Assembly: GCA_965203215.1 (NCBI GenBank) | Contig: CBDBBY010000001.1 | Coordinates: 3,038,001 to 3,102,000, forward strand | Direction of reading: 5' to 3' | DNA: 64,000 nucleotides | Source: CBDBBY01 sp965203215 | GTDB lineage: Bacteria > Pseudomonadota > Alphaproteobacteria > Rhodobacterales > Rhodobacteraceae | Shown here: one piece after another, positions 10,282 through 19,887 of the stretch | How the letters are laid out: every line of letters begins with the position of its first letter | Position numbering within the stretch: the first letter of the stretch is position 1 | Translations under genes and position numbers: made by a program | The notes under the pieces: generated by a model | The model's database searches: none | Told to the model about the DNA's origin: nothing | Seen by the model: the letters and a program-made list of their open reading frames with translations, nothing else

Positions 10282-10788
10282 ATGCCGACAACTACCGACA
10301 AGAAGATAATCGACTGCCTCGCCGCGAACGGCATCGGGTTCGTCACGTCCGTGCCCTGCAAGCAGTTGTCGGGATTGATCGAGCTCGTGGATGACGCCGA
10401 TGGAATTATGCACGTGCCGTCCAACAAGGAAGATGAAGGAATGGGCCTGTGCGTCGGAGCCTATTTGGGTGGCGCGAAGTCCTGCATCTTGATGCAGAAC
10501 ACTGCTCTCGGGGTCGTCGTGAATACCTTGGCGACGCTGGTGCAATTCTATCGGGTTCCGCTGCCCATGATCATCAGCTACAGGGGCGAAGTCGGAGAAA
10601 AAGTGGCGTGCCAGGTTGAGATGGCCATTCATACCAAGCCTTTGCTCGAGCAGCTGCATGTGCCTTGGCATCACCTGAGCCACGTCGACGAGGCCGACAG
10701 GGTCGACGGCATCCTCAAGCACTCGTTCATGTGCAGGAAGCCGGTGGCGATCTTGGCCGACGCTCGATTCTGGGGGAGCGCATCATGA
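10282..10788 (+). CDS. comD: sulfopyruvate decarboxylase, alpha subunit (ComD-like)
   Basis: The 168-residue product is the ThDP pyrimidine-binding half of a split decarboxylase. It shows FVTSVPCKQLSGLI, then HVPSNKEDEGMGLCVGAYLG with the activating glutamate, and SCILMQNTALG, closely following the ComD layout. Sulfopyruvate decarboxylase converts sulfopyruvate to sulfoacetaldehyde and CO2. The stop overlaps the ATG of the beta-subunit gene by four bases, as expected for subunits made in equal amounts. The related phosphonopyruvate decarboxylase is usually a single longer chain, which favours the sulfopyruvate reading without proving it. Confidence 0.82.
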   Translation: MPTTTDKKIIDCLAANGIGFVTSVPCKQLSGLIELVDDADGIMHVPSNKEDEGMGLCVGAYLGGAKSCILMQNTALGVVVNTLATLVQFYRVPLPMIISYRGEVGEKVACQVEMAIHTKPLLEQLHVPWHHLSHVDEADRVDGILKHSFMCRKPVAILADARFWGSAS

Positions 10789-11348
10789 ACCGTTACGAGC
10801 TTCTGAAATCGCTGACGCCACTCCTCGAGGACCGCCTGATCGTTTGCAACATCGGCTCCCCGTCGCAAGAGCTTCATGCCTTGCTCGACCAGCCGAGCAA
10901 TTTCTACATGCTCGGAACGATGGGACTCTGCTCTTCGATCGGGCTGGGGCTGGCGCTCTCCCAAAAAGAGCATGTCGTGGCGATCGACGGCGACGGCTCG
11001 GTTCTCACCAACCTCGCCACGCTCTCAACGATCGGCAACAATCCTGCCGGAAACTTCACGCTCCTGATCGTGGACAACGGAACTTACGGCTCGACCGGCG
11101 ATCAGCCGACGTACGCCGGGCTGAGAACCTCGCTTGCCGAAGTCGCGAAAGCATGCGGATGCGAACATGTCGTCCAGTGCGCGGCAGAGGAGACGGCGGC
11201 GGCGCTGGAAGATGCGATCGCGTCGGATCTGATGACTGTCATCGTGTCGAAATGCGACTCGGGAAACGTCGATGTTCCGGTGGTCCCGCTTGATCCGGTC
11301 TACATCAAGGAGCGATTCATGATTGAAGTGGAAAGCCGCAAAGGGTGA
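10785..11348 (+). CDS. comE: sulfopyruvate decarboxylase, beta subunit (ComE-like)
   Basis: The 187-residue product is the ThDP diphosphate-binding half. It has the GTMGLCSSIGLGLALS segment and the cofactor motif AIDGDGSVLTNLATL (GDG to N), followed by LLIVDNGTYGSTGDQPTY. It begins inside the last codons of comD (ATGA overlap) and closes the five-gene run. The expected next enzyme, sulfoacetaldehyde acetyltransferase (Xsc), and a sulfonate transporter are not in this window; the ThDP enzyme at 35.8-37.5 kb does not look like Xsc. Confidence 0.82.
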   Translation: MNRYELLKSLTPLLEDRLIVCNIGSPSQELHALLDQPSNFYMLGTMGLCSSIGLGLALSQKEHVVAIDGDGSVLTNLATLSTIGNNPAGNFTLLIVDNGTYGSTGDQPTYAGLRTSLAEVAKACGCEHVVQCAAEETAAALEDAIASDLMTVIVSKCDSGNVDVPVVPLDPVYIKERFMIEVESRKG

Positions 11349-11733
11349 AGCGCGCCCAGTTGATTGCGATTTGACAACTTTTGGAGTGGCGGCCTTATTT
11401 TGAATGCAAAGTGATTGGGTTCTATCGAACTGGCGGCCAGTTGTTGCCGCCGTTTTGACTGACCGGGCAATCGACGGCAATCGCTGGAGTCGTATTGTCC
11501 CTTTATGCTCATTCCAATGGTCATCGACACGCAAGCCCTGCCGCTCGGCGTAACGCATCTGGGCGCGGCTTATCGAGGCCGAGATCGAGGCGAGAAGGTG
11601 TTTCCGAAAAATGTGATCACTGGATAAGTCCGGCACGGATTGGCCATCCGCTGAGTTTTTCCACTTGCATACATGCCCGAATCGAATTAAATAGACTGTA
11701 GATACCCGCCGGCAGTGCCTTAAGTTGTCGGCT
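11349..11733. other. intergenic region after comE, no gene recognised
   Basis: No ORF in any frame shows a recognisable product. Near the right end, TTGCAT about 17 bases before TAAATA (around 11665-11695) could be a weak plus-strand promoter feeding the hairpin at 11734 and the NYN gene. The base composition drops compared with the operon before it. Confidence 0.4.
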
Positions 11734-11760
11734 CAAGGGCCGCTCTCAGAGCGGCCCTTG
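11734..11760 (+). terminator. 13-base-pair perfect inverted repeat just before the NYN gene
   Basis: CAAGGGCCGCTCT at 11734-11746 is exactly complementary to AGAGCGGCCCTTG at 11748-11760, with the T-rich CTTCTTT following. It looks like an intrinsic terminator, yet it ends only 18 bases before the NYN start codon. It may end a short leader or small RNA, act as an attenuator, or serve both strands. Confidence 0.55.
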
Positions 11761-11778
11761 CTTCTTTCGGAGACAATT

Positions 11779-12543
11779 ATGAGAACGAGTGTTTATGTCG
11801 ACGGGTTAAACTTGTACTATGGAGCGCTCAAGAGAACGAATTGCAAGTGGCTGAATCCAGTCGAACTGGCGCGCCGGTCGTTGTTGCGGGAATGTCTTGC
11901 GGACGGGTTGCCTTGCTTCACTGCTTGGGTATCAGGTATTCCGGACGAGCACGCTCCGATCCGCCAACAAACCTACCTCAACGCACTCGGCACACTGCCA
12001 GAGGTTGAAGTGCATTTCGGGAGTTTCCTCGTCAAGACAGTTTGGCGGCCGCTCGTCAATTTACCCATCGCTGGCAGACCCATTAGCACAACACTGCCTG
12101 TGGTGTTACCACAAGGAACTCACCGAGTTGAGGGATCGGGGACCTTGGTCGTGGGCACCTACCCCGAGCACGACTCCGGTAAGAAGAGACGGCCAAAAGT
12201 ATCCACACCGCTGCCGGATGCTGTAATCGCCGAGTTCCATACCAAGGAAGAAAAAGGCTCCGACGTGAATCTTGCAGCCCATCTCCTGAATGACGCTTGG
12301 AATGACTTGTTTGATGCGGCGGCCGTCATCTCGAATGACACCGATTTAGTGACCCCAATCCGGATGGTGACATTAGAACGAGGAAAAGAGGTGTTTGTAG
12401 TATGTCCTGGGAAAAGGGGCGCCGCGCCGAAGCTGCGCAAAGTGGCAAGCTACGTGCGTCATATTCGCCCGAAGATACTGATGGATTCACAGTTTCACGA
12501 CCCCATTCCGAACACCAAAATTTCAAAACCTGCAGAGTGGTAA
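11779..12543 (+). CDS. NYN-domain protein (PIN-like putative ribonuclease, LabA type)
   Basis: The 254-residue product opens with RTSVYVDGLNLYYGALK, the first acidic motif of NYN domains, and contains EKGSDVNLAAHLLNDA and AAVISNDTDLVTPIRMV, the remaining conserved aspartates of the PIN-like nuclease fold. NYN proteins are thought to cleave RNA using these acidic residues. The ATG at 11779 is preceded by GGAGAC; an upstream in-frame start at 11725 would read through the hairpin and is less likely. Base composition is lower in G+C than neighbouring core genes and the gene sits among accessory genes, so recent acquisition is plausible. A defence role is possible but not shown. Confidence 0.8.
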   Translation: MRTSVYVDGLNLYYGALKRTNCKWLNPVELARRSLLRECLADGLPCFTAWVSGIPDEHAPIRQQTYLNALGTLPEVEVHFGSFLVKTVWRPLVNLPIAGRPISTTLPVVLPQGTHRVEGSGTLVVGTYPEHDSGKKRRPKVSTPLPDAVIAEFHTKEEKGSDVNLAAHLLNDAWNDLFDAAAVISNDTDLVTPIRMVTLERGKEVFVVCPGKRGAAPKLRKVASYVRHIRPKILMDSQFHDPIPNTKISKPAEW

Positions 12544-12814
12544 TTGCGCCGCAATTTCCACGCAGGAAAACGGAACGTAATTTCCTTTCGTGAAGCATGC
12601 GGCCGTTAGTTTGCGTTCGGCTCAAGTTGACGCATGTCCAGTGTTCACAAGGATCCTTGCCCTTTCCTCGCAATCGCGGCCGTCGTGCTGTGCGCCCTAT
12701 GCACGCGGCAAACAAAATCCGTCAAATGGAAGATCGGTGCCAGCTTGAGGAATTTACACCGCCCTTGCGCATGCGCTTATTTTCGTTTCGTCTTGCCATT
12801 GATCTGACAAAGCC

Positions 12815-15612
12815 ATGCCGCGCACAAGAGAAGTCGCAATCAACACCCTGTTCGCCGAAGTTCTGCGCGGCAAGCACCCGTTGTGGAACGACCGGCTCTA
12901 CGTCGAGCAAACCGGAGTGCTGAGGGACGCCCCGCGAGCACGGCCAGACGTGCTTGTCCACGTCGTCGACTCGCAACCTGTCGCGGTCGAAACCGAATAC
13001 GACCCGGCGTCCACGGTCGAGGACGACGCCAAAGCCCGGCTCGGCAAAACTCCAAGCATGTCCGCCGACCCGATCGAACAGGCTATCGCCGTCCGCATCC
13101 CCGAGTCGCTCCGGCAGGATCAGGCCGATTTGGCCGAACGCATCGCCGTCGCGGAATTCGGATATTGCGTGTACTCCGGCGACCCCGCCGATCCGAACCG
13201 CTGGCCGGAAGCCGGATGGCTCGCAGGCGGCATCGACCAGATCGCCCGGTGCATCGAGCACGCGATGGTATCGCAGCGTCTCATCGACGAAAGCATGGCC
13301 ATTCTCGAGGAGGGAGTCCAGATCGCCACCCAAGCCGTCAAGGACGCCGGAGAGCGCGGCTTCCCCGATGTCGAACGCGACTTGGGCCGCGTCCTCAACC
13401 AGCGCGACGGCGAACAGACTACCCGAATGGCAATGACGATCATCGCCAACGCGCTCACCTCCCACGCCGCGATTTCGGGCACGCATGCAATATCGTCGGT
13501 CGCCCAACTCAAGGCAGAATCGCAGACCTCCTTCCAATTGGGCCTTCTCGATGCATGGAGGCACATTCTCGACGAAGTAAACTACTGGCCGATATTCAAA
13601 GGTCGCATCCGATCTTCTCGCCCTCTTGCGCGCTGCGACAGCTCGGCGCGTCCTTGCCGCGCTCGCAGCAGCAGCCGAACGCCTCGCCCACATCGGAGTG
13701 ACTACGCGCCATGACCTGTCCGGCCGGATGTTCCAGAACCTGATCGTCGACCGGAAATTCCTCGCCACCTTCTACACGCTCCCCGCCAGCGCGACGCTCC
13801 TTGCGGAACTGGCCGCCGCCCGCATGGACAACGACTGGAATGACCTCGACGCCTATCCCGGCCTCAGAGTCGCCGACCTGTCTTGCGGCACCGGAACGCT
13901 TCTATCCGCCGCCTATCATGCAGTGCTAGGCCGCTACCGGCGAGCCGGCGGCGATGACGGAAACGCCCACCGCGAGATGATCGAACATGCGATCATTGCC
14001 GCGGACATCATGCCCGCCGCTGCGCACCTTTGCGCCTCGCAACTGTCCAGCGTTCACCCGAACGTCATTTTCGACAACACTCGCGTCTACACGATGCCCT
14101 ACGGGATTGGTGTCGGCGACGAGCACGGACGCGGCGTCGCCATTGGTTCTCTCGACCTGACTGTCGCAACGCAGACCCGCTCATTGTTCGCCACCGGGCA
14201 ACGGCAGGCGCGCGGCGCGCAAGAAGACGTCGAGATCCAAGACATTGAGTTGCCTCATGAGTCGGTCGACCTCATGATTATGAATCCGCCCTTCACGCGT
14301 CCGACGGGACATGAAGCAAATAAAATAGGCGTTCCCGTTCCGTCATTCGCCGGGTTCCGCACGACAGCCGACGAGCAGCGCATCATGTCCAGCCGTCTTG
14401 CTGCCATCCGAAAATCGCTCGATAGACCGGTTGGCCATGGCAATGCCGGCCTTGCTTCCAACTTCATCGATTTGGCCCATGCCAAGGTGAAACCGGGCGG
14501 TGTCGTCGCCTTGGTGCTGCCAATCGCCGCTGTGCAGGGCAGCGCTTGGCACGCGGCGCGCAACCTGCTCGCAGACCAATACCGGGACATCGTGATCGTC
14601 ACCATCGCCGCATCGGGGAACTTCGATCGCGCCTTCTCGGCGGACACAGGCATGGCCGAGGCATTGATCGTCGCCACCAAGCGGAACGAGGGCGCCGCCG
14701 CCGCAGTGCAACCGGCGTTGTTCGTGAATCTCCACCGCCGCCCGGCGACACTGCTCGAAGCCGCAGAAACCGCCCGACTTGCCGCCCGCTTGCGGGAAGC
14801 GTCCGCCGCGGGCAGCTTGCGCGCGGGAGACCAGATTCTCGGCAGCTACGTCCGAGCGCCGCTGAACGAGGGCGGGTGCGCCGCCCTCCGCGAGACTGCG
14901 GTTGCCGATGCCATGATGGCTCTGCGACGCGGCGAACTGCGAATGCCTCGATTCAGCCAACCCCGTGCCGTTCCGATCTGCCTTCTCGGGGATTTGGGGG
15001 ACCGCGGACTGTACCACCTTGACATCGGAACCGCCAACGAGGAGCAGCCGCCGTTCCGGGGACCATTCAGGATCATTCATGTCCAAGGCGTGCCCAGCTA
15101 TCCCATCCTTTGGAGCCACCAAGCAGATTTGGAGCGACGCATGACGGTTGAGCCGGACCGCAATGGCGAGGTCAGATCGGGCTGCGATGCCCGCGCTGCC
15201 GATGCTTGGCGGCCGGGCATGGCCGAACTTCCGGCTTCATGACACGAATTGGGACAAGGCGGTCGCGCTGTGGGCCAACTGCACGCTCGGATTGATGCTG
15301 TTCTGGTGGTCGGGGTCCCGCCAGCAGCAAGGTCGGGTCGCGCTGACCATATCTGAATTGCCCAAGCTCGCGGTTCTCGACCCGCGAATGCTGTCTGAAG
15401 CCAAGATCAGACAGGCGGATGCGATCTTTGAAAGGTTTCGCCGCGCGGTCTTCATGCCTGCGCACGAGGCTTGCCGCGATGAGGTTCGCCAAGACCTTGA
15501 TCGAGCAGTGCTCCTTGACCTTCTCGAGTGCCCGGAGAGCCTGCTAGACCCGTTGAGCAACCTGCGCCGACAGTGGTGCGCCGAGCCGTCTGTGCACGGC
15601 GGCAAATCATGA
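12815..15612 (+). pseudogene. broken N6-adenine DNA methyltransferase with N-terminal nuclease-like domain (two frame disruptions)
   Basis: Three plus-strand frames join into one protein of about 930 residues. The first (12815 to about 13600) starts MPRTREVAIN and carries RPDVLVH with AVETEY, which recalls a PD-(D/E)xK nuclease core. The reading then needs to skip one base at 13601 to continue as KVASDLLALLRAATARR, leading to the methyltransferase motif I (DLSCGTGTLLSA) and motif IV (MIMNPPF). A second break between about 15180 and 15215 loses the frame and probably some 30 residues before the C-terminal GGRAWPNFRLHDTNW and SGSRQQQGR segments. This looks like a decayed type IIG-like restriction or defence methylase. 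Sequencing error could explain the first break, less easily the second. Confidence 0.75.
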
Positions 15613-15890
15613 TGCCGAAACGCGCCGAATTCGAAGACGGTCCGCGCTGAATGCGATCAGGTTCGTCGTACTGCTTGTTCAAGCTCGTCAGCCATCGCGA
15701 ACTGGCGTGAACGGTCGGTACTAGTGGCCAGTCTCACGAAAAATAGCTGCAGGATATCTTGATGGAGAAGTAGATTCGGCAGGAGCGGTTGCAGGAAAAC
15801 TGAAGCTGCCGGACTCCATGCCCGGATTGTCCGGAAGATGCCGCATTGACCATAGGCCAAGCTCCGGTTGTTTCCGGGAGACCGCGACGC

Positions 15891-17480
15891 CTATTTCTGG
15901 TCAGCTCTCCTGAACGCGCCTTGAACCACCCTGTCGATCACCATCGCGCAGAACAGGATGGCCAGACCGCCGAGCAGGCCGGGGCCCTTCGCGGCGTATT
16001 GAAGCGCTTCAAGGATCGCCTTCCCGAGACCGCCGCCGCCGATCAGCGAAATGATCACAACCATGGAAAGGCACATCAGTATCGTCTGATTGACCCCGGT
16101 CATGATCGAAGGCAGTGCGAGCGGCACCTCGACGCCTTTCAAGAGCTGCCCCCGGGTCGCGCCGAACGCCGTCGCGGCTTCCTTTATGCTTTCGGGAACT
16201 CCCCGCATCCCCAGCGCCGTCAGCCGGATCACCGGCGGCATCCCGAATATGATCGTGGCGAGAATGCCGGGCGGGTTTCCTGTTCCGAAAAAGGCGATGA
16301 TCGGGATCAGATAGACGAACGCGGGCAGAGTCTGCATCAAATCCAGTATCGGCTCCGCGATCTTGTAAGCCCTCGTGGACTTCCCGAACCAAATGCCGAG
16401 CGGAATCCCGAATATGACGCAAATGATCACGGCGGCGCCGACGAGGGCCACCGTTTCCATCGCGATCTCCCAATATCCGAGCAGAGCGATGTACGCCAGA
16501 GCGGCCGCCGTGAATATCGCCACGCGCGGTCCGGCCGCTCTCCAAGCCGTGACGCAAATGACCGCCATGACCACCGGCCAAGGCGTTCCGATCAAAGCGA
16601 TGGTCATGGCGTTCAAGACCGAGCGCACGCCCGCCGTGATCGCATCGAATGCGCCGGAACCCGCCGTGGCGGCCGCATCGATGCGCGCTTCAAGCCATGA
16701 CGCGAGCTGCGTGTAGAATGTCGCGCCTTCCTGCTCCAGAATGGCGAAGCTTATCTCTTCTTCCGGAAAGGCGTTCAGGATTTCCAGCGGGCTCGCGACC
16801 GTGAACTTGTAGATCGTCAAGGGAGCGATCATGACGATCAGCGCCAGCGCAATCGCGAGGTTCCGCGCCTTCGCGCCGAATTCCGTGCCCGAAGGATCGA
16901 TGCGCCACCTCGAATACTGCTTTTCATACAAGATGTCGGCGTAGAACCCTTGGAGCAGCTTGAATACGAGCAGCAAAACCAATCCGCCGACGAATATGCC
17001 CATCGCTTCGGCGTTGAGGCTTTCAGCTTCCGCAAGACTGCGCTCGGCGGCTCGCTCCATGTTGTCGGCGAGGGTTTCGAAGCGCGTCGCGTCTTCACCC
17101 GCGGATACGGCGGCGTCGGCCCGCTCGCGGAATTCAGCGGCGCGCCCGAGCTGGGATTCTGCTCTCTCCGTGAACTCGGCTCCCGGATTTCCCCAAAGCC
17201 CGCGACCGATCTGAACCCAAGCGATCATTTCGAGAATCAGGAACAGCCAGAAGATCCCCCAAATGCCTCTGAAGCCGGACCAGGCCGGGCCCAGCAGCGC
17301 CGCCGCCCAATTGAAAGTGCGAGGAACGAAGCCGGTCGCCTCGTGCACTCGATGGAACGCCTTCTGATAGTAGGCGGGATTCAGCACCGCGAATTCCGCG
17401 ATCGAAGCGTCCAGCGTTTCGCGGTCGACTTCGATTTCCGAAGCGGCGGTGACCTTGGTGCTGTCAGGATCCGAATTCAT
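15891..17480 (-). CDS. proW: glycine betaine/proline ABC transporter permease (ProW-like)
   Basis: The 529-residue membrane protein is the permease of an osmoprotectant importer. The C-terminal half has the binding-protein-dependent permease fold, with the EAA-loop region ESIKEAATAFGATRGQLLKGVEVPLALPSIM, and a terminal membrane segment. The N-terminal part is unusually long: a cytoplasmic-looking stretch with aromatic residues, two early membrane segments and a helical Ala/Glu-rich stretch (about residues 100-155), as in larger alphaproteobacterial ProW proteins. Its ATG overlaps the stop of proV by four bases, so the two are translationally coupled. It is the last gene of the proX-proV-proW unit. 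Confidence 0.9.
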   Translation of the reverse strand: MNSDPDSTKVTAASEIEVDRETLDASIAEFAVLNPAYYQKAFHRVHEATGFVPRTFNWAAALLGPAWSGFRGIWGIFWLFLILEMIAWVQIGRGLWGNPGAEFTERAESQLGRAAEFRERADAAVSAGEDATRFETLADNMERAAERSLAEAESLNAEAMGIFVGGLVLLLVFKLLQGFYADILYEKQYSRWRIDPSGTEFGAKARNLAIALALIVMIAPLTIYKFTVASPLEILNAFPEEEISFAILEQEGATFYTQLASWLEARIDAAATAGSGAFDAITAGVRSVLNAMTIALIGTPWPVVMAVICVTAWRAAGPRVAIFTAAALAYIALLGYWEIAMETVALVGAAVIICVIFGIPLGIWFGKSTRAYKIAEPILDLMQTLPAFVYLIPIIAFFGTGNPPGILATIIFGMPPVIRLTALGMRGVPESIKEAATAFGATRGQLLKGVEVPLALPSIMTGVNQTILMCLSMVVIISLIGGGGLGKAILEALQYAAKGPGLLGGLAILFCAMVIDRVVQGAFRRADQK

Positions 17481-18517
17481 TCTTTTCCGCTCTGTATTGC
17501 CCGCAGCAGGCGGGGCTTGCTCACGAAACCGACGTCTTGACCGTTCGACGTGATGACGACGGGCAGATCCGTGCCGATCGAATGATCGATCAGCTGGTCC
17601 AGATCGGCGTTCTCGTCGGCGCGCGGCGCGGCTCCGAGCGGTTCCGAGGCTTTTTCAATAGGCTTCATGATTGAATGGGCTTTGACGAGCTTGAGCTTCG
17701 AAATCCCTTTCACGAACTCGCGGACGTAGTCATCCGCCGGGTCGACGACGATCTGCTCCGGCGTGCCGATCTGGACGATCGCGCCGTCTTTCATGATGGC
17801 GATGCGGTCGCCGAGCCTGATCGCTTCGTCCAGATCGTGCGTGATGAACAATGTCGTCTTTTGAAGTTCGGCCGCCAACGCCTTGAACTGATCCTGGAGC
17901 TGCAGGCGGATGAGAGGATCCAGCGCCGAGAAAGGCTCGTCCATCAGCAGGATTTCAGGATCGGAAGCCAAGGCCCTCGCGATGCCCACGCGCTGCTGCA
18001 TGCCGCCGGACAATTCCTTCGGAAGGCGGTCCTCGTAGCCGACCAGTCCGACAAGTTCCAATGCGTGGTCGGAAATCGCCCAGCGCCGGGATTTCGGAAT
18101 GCTCCTGATTTCGAGCGGGTAGGCCACATTTTCACGCACGGACCGATGCGGGAGCAGGGCGATGTGCTGGAACACCATGCCGAGATGCAGCGCGCGCAGT
18201 TCCCGCAGTTCCGATCTCGACATCCCGCCGACGTCGCGGCCAAGAACCTCGACTTTTCCTTCGGTGGGTTCAATCAGGCGGTTGACCAGGCGCACCAAGG
18301 TCGATTTTCCCGAGCCGGAAAGGCCCATGATGCAGAAAACCTGGCCTTTCGCCACTTTGAAGCTTGCGTCGCGCACGCCGACCACGCACGCGTATTCCGC
18401 AAGGATTTCGGCCTTGCCGACGGACTCCGACTTCGCGGCCTCCAACGCTTCCTTCGCGCGAGCCCCGAACACCTTCCAGACGCCTTCCAGCTCTACGACT
18501 GTATCGGTATCGTCCAT
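17477..18517 (-). CDS. proV: glycine betaine/proline ABC transporter ATP-binding protein (ProV-like)
   Basis: The 346-residue ATPase has Walker A (GLSGSGKST), the signature LSGGMQQRVGIARAL, Walker B (EILLMDEPFSALD) and the H-loop (FITHDLDEA). The C-terminus holds a shortened CBS-like region (DLPVVITSNGQDVGFVSK), the part that senses ionic strength in this family, so import may respond to osmolarity. ProV normally carries a fuller CBS pair near 400 residues; here it looks truncated. It lies downstream of proX across a strong hairpin. Confidence 0.92.
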   Translation of the reverse strand: MDDTDTVVELEGVWKVFGARAKEALEAAKSESVGKAEILAEYACVVGVRDASFKVAKGQVFCIMGLSGSGKSTLVRLVNRLIEPTEGKVEVLGRDVGGMSRSELRELRALHLGMVFQHIALLPHRSVRENVAYPLEIRSIPKSRRWAISDHALELVGLVGYEDRLPKELSGGMQQRVGIARALASDPEILLMDEPFSALDPLIRLQLQDQFKALAAELQKTTLFITHDLDEAIRLGDRIAIMKDGAIVQIGTPEQIVVDPADDYVREFVKGISKLKLVKAHSIMKPIEKASEPLGAAPRADENADLDQLIDHSIGTDLPVVITSNGQDVGFVSKPRLLRAIQSGKE

Positions 18518-18539
18518 CTAATGCGGCATTTCAAATCAA

Positions 18540-18575
18540 ATGCGTCGCGGCCTGATCGGTCAGGCCGCGACGCAT
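18540..18575 (-). terminator. 16-base-pair hairpin between proX and proV
   Basis: ATGCGTCGCGGCCTGA at 18540-18555 and its exact complement at 18560-18575 enclose the 4-base loop TCGG. In the minus direction of transcription it follows the proX stop and is followed by TTTGATTTG, a weak T-rich tract. It is probably a partial terminator or 3'-end stabiliser giving more binding protein than transporter. Confidence 0.75.
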
Positions 18576-18582
18576 GGAGAAC

Positions 18583-19545
18583 CTACTGGCTCAGCCAGCT
18601 GATGACCAAATCTTCGTTCTCGGCAACCCACCGCTTCGCGAATTCCGCGTTGTCCTCCTTATCGATCACGACCGCGTAGGTCATGTCACTGACGTGATCG
18701 ACCGTCAGCTCAACGTTGGAGAACAGCGATGCGACTTCAGGATATGAATCCTCGAGCTCCGTCGCGTAGTACACGTGAAGATAGGCGGTATCCCACGCGA
18801 CTCCCGCATCCGAAATCTCGAGCCAAGCCGGGTCGTCGGTCGGCTGGACGACGTTCCATTTTGCGGGATCGTACGGCGGCTCTTCGAGAACGTGCACGTC
18901 GTGCAGCACGAACAGGTAATGCGGCGCATAGCAGAAACCGACCCACGGCTGACCGGCCGTGATCGCCGCGTCCAGATTCGCGTAGGCGAGCGTTTCGTCG
19001 AACTCCGCCAATTCGAGCGTCTGATCGTACCCGTACGATTTCGCCCTGATCTTCTCGACGTTGGTCGAGGCCCATCCCGGGGCGCCGATCCACAGTTCGC
19101 CGGTGCCGTTGCCGTCAGAGTCGAAAAGCGCCGCTTTTTCCGGATCGGTCAAATCCTCGATCGTCGTTACGCCGTGCTCATCCGCGACGAATTGCGGAAC
19201 GCACATTCCTTGGAACGCCGGCACACCAACCGGGTTTCTGGCAACGGTGCCGCGCTCCTCGACATACGTATCATGCAAATTCTGTTGATTCGGTATCCAC
19301 ACTTCCGGATGGGCGTGCATCGAGCCTTTGTCCATCGCTTCGAATACGATCGGGTTTGTGCCGTTCTGCAGTTCTACGGACAACCCCATATAGTCCTCGA
19401 TCACGACCTTCAAAATATTGGCCGTCGCTGCGACCGATGGCCAATTGGGCACTCCGATGACGACGTCGGCCGCTTTGGCAGGCACCGCCGCTCCTGCGCA
19501 GGCCAGCCCGATCGCCGCCGCCGTTGTGGTGAGTTTTCGAATCAT
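18583..19545 (-). CDS. proX: glycine betaine/proline-binding periplasmic protein (ProX-like)
   Basis: The 320-residue product begins with a clear Sec signal peptide (MIRKLTTTAAAIGLAC, cleavage near AKA-AD). The mature protein opens VVIGVPNWPSVAATANILK and contains EVWIPNQQ, with tryptophans of the kind that cage quaternary amines in OpuAC/ProX proteins. It is the first gene of the importer and has its own upstream promoter-like sequence. The exact ligand (betaine, proline betaine or choline) cannot be fixed from the sequence. Confidence 0.9.
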   Translation of the reverse strand: MIRKLTTTAAAIGLACAGAAVPAKAADVVIGVPNWPSVAATANILKVVIEDYMGLSVELQNGTNPIVFEAMDKGSMHAHPEVWIPNQQNLHDTYVEERGTVARNPVGVPAFQGMCVPQFVADEHGVTTIEDLTDPEKAALFDSDGNGTGELWIGAPGWASTNVEKIRAKSYGYDQTLELAEFDETLAYANLDAAITAGQPWVGFCYAPHYLFVLHDVHVLEEPPYDPAKWNVVQPTDDPAWLEISDAGVAWDTAYLHVYYATELEDSYPEVASLFSNVELTVDHVSDMTYAVVIDKEDNAEFAKRWVAENEDLVISWLSQ

Positions 19546-19597
19546 GTCTTACTCCGTTCTCGTCCGATTGCGTTCAGTATCCCCGCGGAGACAATTC

Positions 19598-19627
19598 AGC
19601 GTATTTTGCCGTTTGTCCGATTGTCAA
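19598..19627 (-). promoter_or_regulatory. probable sigma-70-type promoter of proX
   Basis: On the minus strand TTGACA (19627-19622) is followed after 18 bases by TACGCT (19603-19598). The -35 is a perfect consensus, the -10 is weak, and the proX ATG is about 50 bases further on. The rest of the 340-base space up to mutS shows no gene. Confidence 0.5.
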
Positions 19628-19887
19628 ACCGAAACGCCAAATTCGATCCAATTCTTGAGATGCCCGGCTGAAAATCCGCCGGTTGGCCGAGGTCGGAAAT
19701 TCAATGTTTCCGCCGACGCACTTGCGCAACGACGACAAGATAACGAATACGTGCGGATTGGGCCGCTAGCCGAATTTTTGGACCGGCCATGCCAGTTCGG
19801 TCGAAGCGGAATGCTTGGTCGCATTTGCCTGCTTCCGCACAATTCGTCAGCCGGATGTCTGGCATGCCCTGATGAAAGGAGGAGCAC

